Positions 1 to 5,365 of a stretch of 8,294 nucleotides of DNA are shown piece by piece. Numbering within the stretch: the first letter of the stretch is position 1; each line of letters begins with the position of its first letter. The stretch spans positions 1 through 8,294 of the forward strand of contig JAUVAM010000121.1 in assembly GCA_030591745.1 (NCBI GenBank), given 5' to 3'. This DNA comes from Deltaproteobacteria bacterium (GTDB lineage Bacteria; Myxococcota; B64-G9). The notes beneath the pieces are model-generated. The model was not told the origin of the DNA and did no database searches. It worked only from the letters and a program-made list of their open reading frames with translations. Both the position numbers and the translations under genes were made by a program.

Positions 1-133
1 GCAAGGCAGCACAAGAACCGAGGCCATGAAAAACATACAAGAAGCCATTGAGGTGTATCTAGAAAGCCTGAAGGAACACGGAGAACCCGTACCCCCGGCC
101 ATCACGGAAGAAGTGGTCGAGGTGGCGATGTGA
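1..133 (+). CDS. hicB: HicB-family antitoxin, C-terminal part (gene starts before the window)
   Basis: This is the C-terminal 43 codons of a HicB-like antitoxin; the first whole codon begins at base 2 and TGA is at 131-133. It matches the second half of the complete hicB at 439-651 with six base differences, four of them synonymous; the two changes are Ser for Asn and Lys for Asn. HicB proteins of this short class are cytoplasmic, have a partial RNase H-like fold and neutralise the HicA RNase. The visible part covers the helix that begins TEAMKNIQEAIEVYLE and the acidic tail. The stop overlaps the next ORF by GTGA, the usual order of hicB before hicA in one branch of the family. The 5' part lies outside the window. 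Confidence 0.85.
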   Translation, partial: QGSTRTEAMKNIQEAIEVYLESLKEHGEPVPPAITEEVVEVAM

Positions 134-225
134 GTGTCTTGCCCCGGGTCTCGGGTCGGGAAGTCGTAAAGGCGCTCGCCAAGGCCGGCCTGACAGTTGA
201 AGAGTTGATTGAGTTCTTGGGATGA
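130..225 (+). CDS. Mini-HicA: internally deleted HicA-like peptide, copy 1
   Basis: This 31-codon ORF starts at GTG 130, overlapping the hicB stop by 4 bases. Its first half (LPRVSGREVVKALAKAG) reads like the N-terminus of HicA toxins. Its last part (AGLTVEELIEFL) reads like the C-terminus of HicA. From what I know of the family, the missing middle, about 40 residues, holds the double-stranded-RNA-binding-like core and the catalytic His of the GSH motif. The repeated Lys-Ala-Gly / Gln-Ala-Gly positions on both sides suggest an in-frame deletion at a short homology. It cannot be an active RNase as written. The copy at 648-743 differs at six bases, five synonymous, which is how a translated sequence diverges. 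It may be a leader peptide, a decoy that HicB binds, or debris. Confidence 0.6.
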   Translation: MSVLPRVSGREVVKALAKAGLTVEELIEFLG

Positions 226-237
226 AGCACATGGCGC

Positions 238-273
238 GGTGCCGTCTTGGGCGCGAACACGCGCGTCTGGCAC
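238..273 (+). pseudogene. Acetyltransferase scrap R0 (codons 13-24 only)
   Basis: Twelve codons reading GAVLGANTRVWH match residues 13-24 of the intact acetyltransferase at 7601-8227. The DNA is nearly identical, with changes mainly at third codon positions. Homology stops on both sides; TGA follows at 277-279 in this frame. A different frame holds a 32-codon ORF (222-320) whose ATG overlaps the mini-HicA stop. Its last 14 residues (MKKVFKALSRVILW) look like the start of a lipoprotein signal peptide, but it ends before any lipobox. I treat the stretch as rearrangement debris. Confidence 0.5.
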
Positions 274-314
274 CGATGAAAAAGGTGTTCAAGGCGCTTA
301 GTCGGGTCATTTTG

Positions 315-323
315 TGGTAAAAT
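315..323 (+). promoter_or_regulatory. Candidate extended -10 promoter for hicB
   Basis: TGG followed by TAAAAT forms an extended -10 element (TGn plus a 5/6 match to TATAAT). No convincing -35 hexamer is seen 16-18 bases upstream, as is allowed for extended -10 promoters. Transcription would begin near 330, giving a leader of about 110 bases before hicB at 439. The assignment rests on motif inspection alone. Confidence 0.3.
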
Positions 324-332
324 GGTATTCGC

Positions 333-352
333 GTAGCCCCGGCGAAGGTGGA
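333..352 (+). repeat. Palindromic element remnant E1
   Basis: This is the 3' part of the 26-bp element described at 7492-7595: inner arms GCC and GGC, here separated by CC, then GAA and the outer arm GGTGGA. The left outer arm is missing or decayed. It lies at the same distance from the acetyltransferase fragment at 358 as the full element lies from the intact gene at 7601, with the same AGCCC spacer. The element therefore probably entered before this part of the array was duplicated. Confidence 0.6.
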
Positions 353-357
353 AGCCC

Positions 358-386
358 CTGAACCTCATTCACGAAACAGCCTGCAT
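358..386 (+). pseudogene. Acetyltransferase 5' fragment R1 (first 9-10 codons)
   Basis: The 29 bases from CTG 358 to 386 match the 5' end of the intact acetyltransferase (residues LIHETAC are identical). Homology then ends abruptly. As at 7601, the position of the start codon is CTG. The reading frame stays open for 27 codons and runs in frame into the ATG of hicB at 439, so an N-terminally extended HicB is formally possible, though CTG initiation would be needed. Confidence 0.6.
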
Positions 387-438
387 CAATGCCAAGGTAC
401 GTCAAATCAATCAAGAGCAGCCGAGTAAGGGGATCAAG

Positions 439-651
439 ATGAAATACAGAGTGATCATCGAACAGGACGAAGACGAGATCTTTGTCGCTCAGGTTCCGTC
501 GCTGCCTGGCTGCATTTCGCAAGGCAACACAAGAACCGAGGCCATGAAAAACATACAAGAAGCCATTGAGGTATATTTAGAAAGCCTGAATGAACACGGA
601 GAACCCGTACCCCCGGCCATCACCGAGGAAGTGGTCGAGGTGGCGATGTGA
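439..651 (+). CDS. hicB: HicB-family antitoxin, complete
   Basis: This 70-residue protein is a typical short HicB-like antitoxin. It has an N-terminal strand pair (YRVIIEQDEDEIFVAQVP), the conserved LPGCISQG turn, a helix beginning T-x-x-E-A at about residues 32-48, and a GEPVPP tail. Short HicB proteins have a partial RNase H-like fold, bind and block the HicA RNase, and often lack their own DNA-binding domain; none is visible here. ATG 439 is chosen because AGGGGA lies 5 bases upstream and the copy at 8255 has the same start with GAGGAG six bases upstream. The stop overlaps a deleted hicA (GTGA, 648-651), so the antitoxin has no functional partner toxin in view. It may be an orphan, or it may serve a HicA encoded elsewhere. 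Confidence 0.9.
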   Translation: MKYRVIIEQDEDEIFVAQVPSLPGCISQGNTRTEAMKNIQEAIEVYLESLNEHGEPVPPAITEEVVEVAM

Positions 652-743
652 GTGTTTTGCCCCGGGTCTCGGGCCGGGAAGTCGTAAAAGCGCTCGCCAA
701 GGCCGGCCTGACGGTTGAAGAATTGATTGAGTTCTTGAGATGA
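648..743 (+). CDS. Mini-HicA, copy 2, coupled to lipoprotein 1
   Basis: This 31-codon ORF starts at GTG and carries the same internal deletion as the copy at 130-225, so the deletion predates the duplication. Five of the six base differences between the copies are synonymous (Val, Gly, Lys, Thr and Glu codons) and one changes Gly to Arg at the last residue. The stop TGA (741-743) overlaps the ATG of lipoprotein 1 (740-742) in ATGA. The lipoprotein has no clear Shine-Dalgarno sequence of its own, so ribosomes finishing the mini-HicA probably start it. The visible role is therefore as a coupling ORF. Binding of the peptide by HicB, which could feed back on the operon, is conjecture. Confidence 0.6.
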   Translation: MSVLPRVSGREVVKALAKAGLTVEELIEFLR

Positions 744-1657
744 AGAAGCGGACCTACTCGATAGTCGCCCTGGCCGCGATTTTGTGCCTCGCCGCCTGTG
801 AGCAAGCGCCGGATGCCTCCGGTCATGAAGAAAAGTCCCCGCTTGCGCTCGCAACGCCGCCCGCAAAGCCGATCTCGAGGCCGATCACGGCGCCGACCGA
901 GACGCCGGCGGCATTGGCCGCGCAACTGGGCGAGGCCAAGGCCATGCTTTTGACGGGTCGCGGCAAGCAGAAAGCACCCGAGATGACCGACCGTTGCGCG
1001 GCGGAGCGCCCCACGCAAGCAAAAGACTGGTCCGAGCTGGGCTCCGGCCCCATTGAACAATCCTTGAAAACCTGGCGCGGTCACTCCAAAAACCTCTCTG
1101 TCTACAAGATTACGCCTCTGCCCTTCGAGGACATATACCCGGCCATCCAAGCGCCTACTTATCTCAAGCTATACGAGCTCCGCTCGCGCATCTCGTCCAT
1201 GATGCACAATGTCGACATCGCGGCCGTCATCCAGCCCGAAAAAGGCCCGCGCACGGCCCTCTTGCTGCGGGGCTGCGAGGCCTACAACAAGGTACTCAAC
1301 CGTGGCGACTTGAAGGCCGGCGGCAAGCGTCATTTCTTCAAGCGCGCCAAGGCCTACCTTCGCGTGGCCGCGGGCCCCGGCGCCCGAACCATGATGCGCA
1401 GTGAAGACGAAGACGACAAAGAGCACAAGCGCGAAAAGGACCGGACCGTCAATGGTTGGCTGTTTAAGAACATGCGCAAATTTCACAGGCCCCTGACCCA
1501 ATGCAGAGCCAAGGGCTGTGAGCTGAAGTATTACGCCTGGCGGCAAATGAACGGCGTGCTTTATTACGAGAGCATCAAAATGGACCCCAACGGCAGAATC
1601 ACCGAGCACAAGTCTCGCTTGATGGCCTCCGGCCTGGGCGCGTTCAGCGTCAAATAG
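740..1657 (+). CDS. Lipoprotein 1 (single-domain member of an unrecognised lipoprotein family)
   Basis: This is a predicted 305-residue outer-membrane or periplasmic lipoprotein. It has a Lys/Arg n-region (residues 2-4), a hydrophobic stretch and a lipobox Leu17-Ala-Ala-Cys20. A Pro/Ala/Thr-rich linker runs to about residue 80, followed by one globular domain. The domain shares landmarks with lipoproteins 2 and 3: Cys86, Trp97, Trp112, then Cys179-x2-Tyr-Asn183, Ala203-x2-Tyr206-Leu207 and a C-terminal G-R-I-T-E-H. The paired cysteines suggest a disulfide, which fits an exported protein. A charged stretch (residues 221-236, Glu/Asp/Lys-rich) is unique to this member. I do not recognise the family and assign no function. 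It is the third ORF of a chain hicB, mini-hicA, lipoprotein with two 4-base overlaps. Residues 258-260 and 255 hold two further cysteines. Confidence 0.85.
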   Translation: MKKRTYSIVALAAILCLAACEQAPDASGHEEKSPLALATPPAKPISRPITAPTETPAALAAQLGEAKAMLLTGRGKQKAPEMTDRCAAERPTQAKDWSELGSGPIEQSLKTWRGHSKNLSVYKITPLPFEDIYPAIQAPTYLKLYELRSRISSMMHNVDIAAVIQPEKGPRTALLLRGCEAYNKVLNRGDLKAGGKRHFFKRAKAYLRVAAGPGARTMMRSEDEDDKEHKREKDRTVNGWLFKNMRKFHRPLTQCRAKGCELKYYAWRQMNGVLYYESIKMDPNGRITEHKSRLMASGLGAFSVK

Positions 1658-1668
1658 CACCAGTCTCG

Positions 1669-1697
1669 TTGCGACAATATAGCGTATATGTTAGAAT
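1669..1697 (+). promoter_or_regulatory. Sigma-70-type promoter for the abiE operon, possibly leaderless
   Basis: TTGCGA (1669-1674, 4/6 match to consensus) and TAGAAT (1692-1697, 5/6) are separated by 17 bases. A start point 7 bases after the -10 falls on the A of the AbiEi ATG at 1704, and no Shine-Dalgarno sequence precedes that ATG. A leaderless mRNA is therefore likely if this promoter is used. Confidence 0.5.
1674..1692 (+). promoter_or_regulatory. Candidate AbiEi operator, an inverted repeat in the promoter spacer
   Basis: ACAATATAGCGTATATGTT is an imperfect palindrome: 8-base arms match at 6 of 8 positions around a GCG centre. It fills the gap between the -35 and -10 hexamers. AbiEi antitoxins are known to repress their own operon by binding inverted repeats at the promoter, and this is the only such repeat next to this gene. 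Confidence 0.4.
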
Positions 1698-1703
1698 GCA
1701 GAA

Positions 1704-2342
1704 ATGAAATACCAAGACATGGTGGAGCGCTTCGGCTCCATGCCGCTGATCGAGTCGAGCGCTTTGCGCTTGTTCTACAAGGACCACGGCTCCATGTCCG
1801 TGCAGCTCGACCGCTGGGTCAAGACCGGTCGGCTCATTCAGCTCAGGCGCGGTGCCTACCTGCTTCCTTCGCACCTGCAACGCGCGCCCGCCTCCCTCGA
1901 TCATCTGGCCAACTTGCTCTATGCCCCCTCTTACGTCAGTTGCGAGCGAGCCTCTTATCTGCACGGCCTCATTCCCGAATCCGTGCCGCAGATAAACTCG
2001 GTCACCCCGCGCAGGCCCCTGAGCATAGACAGCCCCATCGCGCGTTTTCGCTACCGCCACGTCAAGCCCTCCTGGTTTTTCGGATACGCCCAGACTCAGG
2101 TGGCGGGCGATGCCGCCCTGGTGGCCCGCCCGGCCAAGGCCATCTTGGACCTGGTGCACCTGTCACGAGGCGAGTTCAGCCCGGCGCGCATCGAGGCGCT
2201 TCGTCTGCAGAATTTAATGATGCTCGACCCGGAAGAACTCCTCCGGCTGGCCGGGCCTCGGGCCACGCCCCGGGTTCGGCGCGCGGCAAAGCGTATCGCC
2301 CTTTGGATAGAAAACGAACAAAAGGAAACTAAAGACCTTTGA
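1704..2342 (+). CDS. abiEi: AbiEi-family antitoxin and autorepressor
   Basis: This 212-residue protein is the antitoxin and repressor half of an AbiE (type IV) toxin-antitoxin system. Residues about 15-56 form a winged helix-turn-helix (ALRLFYKDHGSMSVQLDRW, then V-K-T-G-R-L-I-Q-L-R-R-G-A-Y-L-L-P), the usual N-terminal DNA-binding module. A conserved mid region (Y-V-S-C-E-R-A-S-Y-L-H-G-L-I, 77-90) and the A-R-P-A-K-A-I-L-D-L motif at 141-150 fit the C-terminal domain that antagonises the toxin. Length is normal for the family. ATG 1704 is preferred because the promoter starts transcription there; an out-of-frame ORF at 1688 is a shadow. The stop overlaps the toxin start (TTGA, 2339-2342). A binding site is likely at 1674-1692. 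Confidence 0.88.
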   Translation: MKYQDMVERFGSMPLIESSALRLFYKDHGSMSVQLDRWVKTGRLIQLRRGAYLLPSHLQRAPASLDHLANLLYAPSYVSCERASYLHGLIPESVPQINSVTPRRPLSIDSPIARFRYRHVKPSWFFGYAQTQVAGDAALVARPAKAILDLVHLSRGEFSPARIEALRLQNLMMLDPEELLRLAGPRATPRVRRAAKRIALWIENEQKETKDL

Positions 2343-3157
2343 AGGACCAGCTACTCCAACTCGCAACAAAAGCCCCGCCCGAAGCAAGGCGCAACCTGGC
2401 CCGAGAGTACCTGCAATGCACCCTGCTCAGGACGCTACAAGAGCGCTCGGATCAGCGGGATTTGGCCTTTTGCGGCGGCACCGCCTTGCGCTTGTTGCAT
2501 GACCTGGCGCGCTTCTCGGAAGATCTGGACTTCGTCGGTCTGGCCGAAACCACGCCCGAGTCGGCCGAAGCGATCTTCATCGCCATCAAGGCCGGCTGTC
2601 TTTCGGCGGGTTATGACTTGAAGGTTAAGTTGCGAAAGCCTTCATCGGTGGCCAGCGCCATGTTTCGCTTCGAGGGGCTGCCCGCCGAGTTGGGTTTGAC
2701 CGCCGATGCGCGTTTGGCCTTGTCCGTCAAGATGGAGATCGACTGTCGACCCCCTGCCGGGGCCGAAGTCGAGACCACGCTCATTCATCGTTTTTTTCCA
2801 ATCGCCATACGGCATCACGACCTGCCCTCCCTGTTCGCGGGCAAGTTACACGCTCTCTTGGCCCGTCCCTGGAGCAAGGGGCGCGACTGGTACGACCTGG
2901 TTTGGTATCTGACCGCCCAGCGCGGATTGGTGCCGAACCGAAAGCTCTTGAGCGCGGCGCTTGAACAGACGGGGCATGATGTGGGCATGGCGGATCGTTG
3001 GGCGGAGGCGCTCATCGCGCGCCTGGCCGAACTCGACTTTCAGCAGATTGAATCGGACATCGCGCCCTTTCTCGAGCGACCCGAGGATTTGGGCCAGATC
3101 GACCGCCTCCAGATAGAAGCCCTGCTGGCCAAGCGAGGGGCACGAAATAATCAATGA
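2339..3157 (+). CDS. abiEii: AbiEii-family nucleotidyltransferase toxin
   Basis: This 272-residue protein is the toxin of the AbiE pair and belongs to the DUF1814/AbiEii nucleotidyltransferase-like family. All the family landmarks are visible. Motif I is Gly46-Gly47-Thr48-Ala-Leu, followed by F-S-E-D-L-D-F with Asp62 and Asp64. Motif II is V-K-M-E-I-D (130-135). Lys169 lies in A-G-K-L-H-A-L, and motif IV is K-G-R-D-W-Y-D-L (180-187). Related toxins such as MenT transfer nucleotides to tRNA acceptor ends; the substrate here cannot be read from sequence. Nothing looks damaged, so the module should be active. The start is TTG 2339, overlapping the antitoxin stop by four bases, with AAGGA 12 bases upstream. 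The TGA (3155-3157) overlaps the ATG of a 24-codon ORF. Confidence 0.9.
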   Translation: MKDQLLQLATKAPPEARRNLAREYLQCTLLRTLQERSDQRDLAFCGGTALRLLHDLARFSEDLDFVGLAETTPESAEAIFIAIKAGCLSAGYDLKVKLRKPSSVASAMFRFEGLPAELGLTADARLALSVKMEIDCRPPAGAEVETTLIHRFFPIAIRHHDLPSLFAGKLHALLARPWSKGRDWYDLVWYLTAQRGLVPNRKLLSAALEQTGHDVGMADRWAEALIARLAELDFQQIESDIAPFLERPEDLGQIDRLQIEALLAKRGARNNQ

Positions 3158-3228
3158 AAGCCAAAGGAGCCATGAACGTGGGCGTTGGTGGTGAGCTTAT
3201 GGCGGATAAACAGGGCAAGGAAAGCTGA
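3154..3228 (+). CDS. Possible 24-codon leader ORF between AbiEii and lipoprotein 2
   Basis: An ORF of 24 codons (MKAKGAMNVGVGGELMADKQ and four more residues) starts at ATG 3154, overlapping the AbiEii stop as ATGA, and ends one base before the TTG chosen for lipoprotein 2. It has no recognisable domain and could be chance. I list it because lipoproteins 1 and 3 are also abutted by short ORFs and because its stop lies beside the lipoprotein start. AAGGAAAG inside its last codons is the ribosome binding site of lipoprotein 2. Confidence 0.3.
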   Translation: MKAKGAMNVGVGGELMADKQGKES

Positions 3229-3229
3229 C

Positions 3230-4912
3230 TTGAACCGCTTGATACCAAAGCTCGCGGGCCTGCTCGTGGCCATGTCCCTAAGTCTCGCCGCCTGCGACAC
3301 GCCTCCGCCCGCCGAAGTCACGCCGGCAAAGGATGCCTCGGCCGCGAAAGTCAAAACGCCGCCCACGATAGTCGCAACGCCGCCCACGAAACGCGTCCCC
3401 TTGGCAAAGCATCGAATGGGGACAAAGAGCAAGAATCCGCCTCGGCCGGAACCCCTGGAGCCGGCCGCCCAGCCGATCGACTACTGTTCGGCAGCAGGCC
3501 GGCAAGTGCAATGGATGCCCCTGCGCAAGGCGGACAATGTCATGCTGGCCTTGGAGCATTGGGTGAGCAGTCTCGACTGCCGTGACAGGGGCATCCGCAT
3601 GGGCGGCAACCCGCGGGCTCAGAAAGCCCTCTTTTCCGCCATGTCCAAGTCCGTGGCCATTGAGTGTTTTGGGGACGGCTCGAGCCCAAGCTGCGTGGCT
3701 CTTCGAAAGAAAAAAAGCGGTCACGAGGTCTTGCCCATAGCGACTTGCCAGGCCTTCAATTTGCTCGCGACCGAGGCCAAGCGCAAAGAACCACTTGACG
3801 ACAAGAGCGCTTTGCGATTGGCCGATGTCTACCTCAACAATGCCTTTTTTCTGGGCCGGATGAATAAAGGTCCTTCTCTCGATAGCATTCCCGGAAAAAA
3901 CACCGGAGAACAAATTGCCGATTGGTTTAAAAAACACCCCAAGCAGACCTTCGACCCTCCTCAGGTCAGTCGTCAGGGCAAAAACTTGCGGGTACGCTAC
4001 TTCAGGGTCGCCTACGAGCGGGGCATGTTCGTACGAGGCGAAATCCTCTTTTCCGAAGAGGCTCAAATCCTAAAGCACGAAGAGACTGATTTGCTGAGTG
4101 TGCACAGACCGTCCAGATCTGAACCCTCTTTTTGCGGGCGCGCTTGGGAATCGGCCTGGCCCTCGAATGCCGGCAAAGCCCTGTCTTCGAAAACTCCGGT
4201 CACGCCGCTGAGGGTGGATACCTTCCCCTGTGAAGGGGAGCTGAAATGGCAGCCCTTGCCCAAGGGAAATCCGAAGCAGGCCATCAAGGCGTGGGTGGAA
4301 AACTGGGCGGAGAAGAGGAATAAAAGAACCAAGCTTAAAGAAAATAGGCATCAAGTTGATTACAAACTGCCCTTTGATGAACTCAACTGGGTCGATCTCA
4401 AGGCCAAGCATGCTTCTCGACGGTATCTGGTGGTGCGGATTTCTTACAAGTCCTGGGCCCATGCAAAAGAGTGGCTGTTGGTGCAGCCATCGAAACGAAG
4501 AGTGGCGCGAATTCGCTCCTGCGGTGAGCTGAACAGCATGTTGAGGCTGATGAAAACGAAGTCGCTGAGGGATGCTGAGATGGTGGTGGATATGGCTGAG
4601 GCGTTTCTGGGGTTTTGGCCCAGGGAGAGAGACAGAGGAATGGGCGGTCTGGGGGTGATTTGGGGGAGCAAAGACAGGAAGACAGGGAAGCTTAAGGGGC
4701 CGGCTTGGTTTGATGGGCATTTGGGGGATTCCTTTTACCCGCCGCAAGCTGTGCGGAAGAAGGGTGGATGGGTGTTTCAGTATTATCGGTTGGGGAAAGG
4801 GGAGGATGGGATTTTTCGGTATCAGGTTCGGTTTGGGAAGCACGGGCAGGTTGTCTCTCGTGTTTTGGAAAAGCTGACCACTCTGGGTGGGCGTTGTCGG
4901 ACCCGTCGCTGA
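3230..4912 (+). CDS. Lipoprotein 2 with a tandemly duplicated domain
   Basis: This is a predicted 560-residue lipoprotein. TTG 3230 is chosen: AAGGAAAG lies 5 bases upstream and the product opens with Met-Asn-Arg-Leu-Ile-Pro-Lys, a hydrophobic core and lipobox Leu19-Ala-Ala-Cys22. An upstream in-frame TTG at 3185 would add 15 residues before the signal peptide. A Pro/Thr/Ala linker (23-80) includes a 21-base DNA repeat. Two related domains follow. Domain A has Cys86, Trp95, Trp111, Cys173-x2-Phe-Asn177 and Ala198-x2-Tyr-Leu202, then a W-F-x2-H-x4-F-x-P-P-Q block from 232. Domain B repeats these as Cys334, Trp340, Trp355, Cys431-x2-Leu-Asn435, Ala456-x2-Phe-Leu460 and the same block from 493 with identical spacing. 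Codon choice shifts strongly in the last third. Function is unknown. Confidence 0.85.
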   Translation: MNRLIPKLAGLLVAMSLSLAACDTPPPAEVTPAKDASAAKVKTPPTIVATPPTKRVPLAKHRMGTKSKNPPRPEPLEPAAQPIDYCSAAGRQVQWMPLRKADNVMLALEHWVSSLDCRDRGIRMGGNPRAQKALFSAMSKSVAIECFGDGSSPSCVALRKKKSGHEVLPIATCQAFNLLATEAKRKEPLDDKSALRLADVYLNNAFFLGRMNKGPSLDSIPGKNTGEQIADWFKKHPKQTFDPPQVSRQGKNLRVRYFRVAYERGMFVRGEILFSEEAQILKHEETDLLSVHRPSRSEPSFCGRAWESAWPSNAGKALSSKTPVTPLRVDTFPCEGELKWQPLPKGNPKQAIKAWVENWAEKRNKRTKLKENRHQVDYKLPFDELNWVDLKAKHASRRYLVVRISYKSWAHAKEWLLVQPSKRRVARIRSCGELNSMLRLMKTKSLRDAEMVVDMAEAFLGFWPRERDRGMGGLGVIWGSKDRKTGKLKGPAWFDGHLGDSFYPPQAVRKKGGWVFQYYRLGKGEDGIFRYQVRFGKHGQVVSRVLEKLTTLGGRCRTRR

Positions 4913-4931
4913 TGGCCGGCGCTGAAAAACA

Positions 4932-5108
4932 ATGAACCTCATTCATGAAACAGCTTGCATAGACGAAGGCGCTGTCCTGGGCGCTGGTACGCGCATATGG
5001 CATTTCTCCCATGTTTATGCCGGGGCGCGCATCGGTGATGATTGTTCGCTGGGGCAGAATTGCATGGTGGCCGACGGGGTCGTGCTCGGCCGTTTTGCGA
5101 AAGCTTGA
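4932..5108 (+). pseudogene. Acetyltransferase 5' fragment R2, a 58-codon ORF
   Basis: This ORF has an ATG start and encodes residues 1-53 of the acetyltransferase (LIHETACIDEGAVLGAGTR onward), then five unrelated residues and TGA. Homology to the intact gene ends at the Val-Leu-Gly of residues 51-53, so only the first turns of the beta-helix remain and the product cannot be catalytic. Against the intact copy, six of the changed codons are synonymous; the replacements are Asn/Ser at residue 2 and Gly/Asn at residue 19. This copy has ATG where the other long copies have CTG. It begins 19 bases after lipoprotein 2 and has no clear Shine-Dalgarno sequence. Confidence 0.75.
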
Positions 5109-5300
5109 GGCCGAGGGCTCGTTGTCGTAATGCGATGTGGTGGTGGATTGAGAAGGCTGATTAATACAGTGACTTGTTTATTTGATGGAAAAGGGCTCGA
5201 TTGCCCTGGGATTTGGTAAATTGCAATGAATACGATGAGTTGTTTATTTGATGGCTATTTGATGAAAATGGGCGGAATGGACTTTTTGCGGGCTGCCGAT
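5109..5300. other. AT-richer intergenic stretch, no accepted gene
   Basis: This stretch has clearly lower GC than its flanks. It holds a 26-base direct repeat (5163-5188 and 5229-5254), a weak hairpin (AGGGC 5192-5196 with GCCCT 5203-5207, no T run) and part of a 46-codon ORF (5226-5366). The ORF ends on the first base of the MNT start codon and runs through the operator, so I do not accept it. No tRNA, transposase or terminator was seen. Confidence 0.5.
5163..5254. repeat. Direct repeat pair, 26 bases, 66 bases apart
   Basis: The units at 5163-5188 and 5229-5254 share AATAC, then TGA, then TTGTTTATTTGATGG, with three mismatches over 26 bases. A shorter echo (TATTTGATG) follows just after the second unit. 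The pair lies upstream of the MNT-HEPN promoter, so it could be a regulatory site, or a duplication left by insertion and loss of DNA. Confidence 0.6.
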
Positions 5301-5301
5301 C

Positions 5302-5334
5302 TTGATTTGTATGCCCGGACTGTTCTAGTATTTA
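5302..5334 (+). promoter_or_regulatory. Candidate promoter of the MNT-HEPN operon
   Basis: Two pairings are possible. TTGTAT (5307-5312) with TATTTA (5329-5334) has a spacer of 16, and TTGATT (5302-5307) with TAGTAT (5326-5331) has a spacer of 18. In both cases the -10 lies inside the first palindrome of the operator at 5322-5338, so a bound repressor would block RNA polymerase. Confidence 0.4.
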
Positions 5335-5359
5335 GAACGATTGTACTAGAAGTGAGAAC
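5322..5359 (+). promoter_or_regulatory. Tandem operator for the winged-helix MNT regulator
   Basis: GTTCTAGTATTTAGAAC (5322-5338) is a palindrome with perfect 6-base arms and a 5-base centre. A second 17-base site, GTACTAGAAGTGAGAAC (5343-5359), matches it at 13 of 17 positions. Their centres are 21 bases apart, two helical turns, so two dimers could bind on the same face. The second site ends 6 bases before the GTG start of the winged-helix gene. This fits autoregulation by that protein. Confidence 0.6.
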
Positions 5360-5365
5360 ACACTA

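Noticed and set aside
222..320. 32-codon ORF after mini-HicA copy 1
   Set aside because: Much of it is the acetyltransferase scrap read out of frame. Its end looks like a signal-peptide start, but it stops before any lipobox, so it is probably debris.
1688..2332. 214-codon open frame on the + strand overlapping AbiEi
   Set aside because: It is out of frame with AbiEi and reads as Arg/Pro/Ala-rich sequence. AbiEi has clear domains and an overlap with its toxin.
3278..4066. 262-codon open frame on the - strand
   Set aside because: It lies antisense to the first domain of lipoprotein 2 and has no recognisable domain; high GC gives long shadow frames.
4070..4942. 290-codon open frame on the - strand
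   Set aside because: It is antisense to lipoprotein 2, which has a signal peptide, ribosome binding site and an internal domain repeat. The - strand product is Pro/Arg/Ser-rich low-complexity sequence with no recognisable domain.
5192..5207. Hairpin AGGGC/GCCCT as a terminator
   Set aside because: The stem has only five base pairs and no T run follows.
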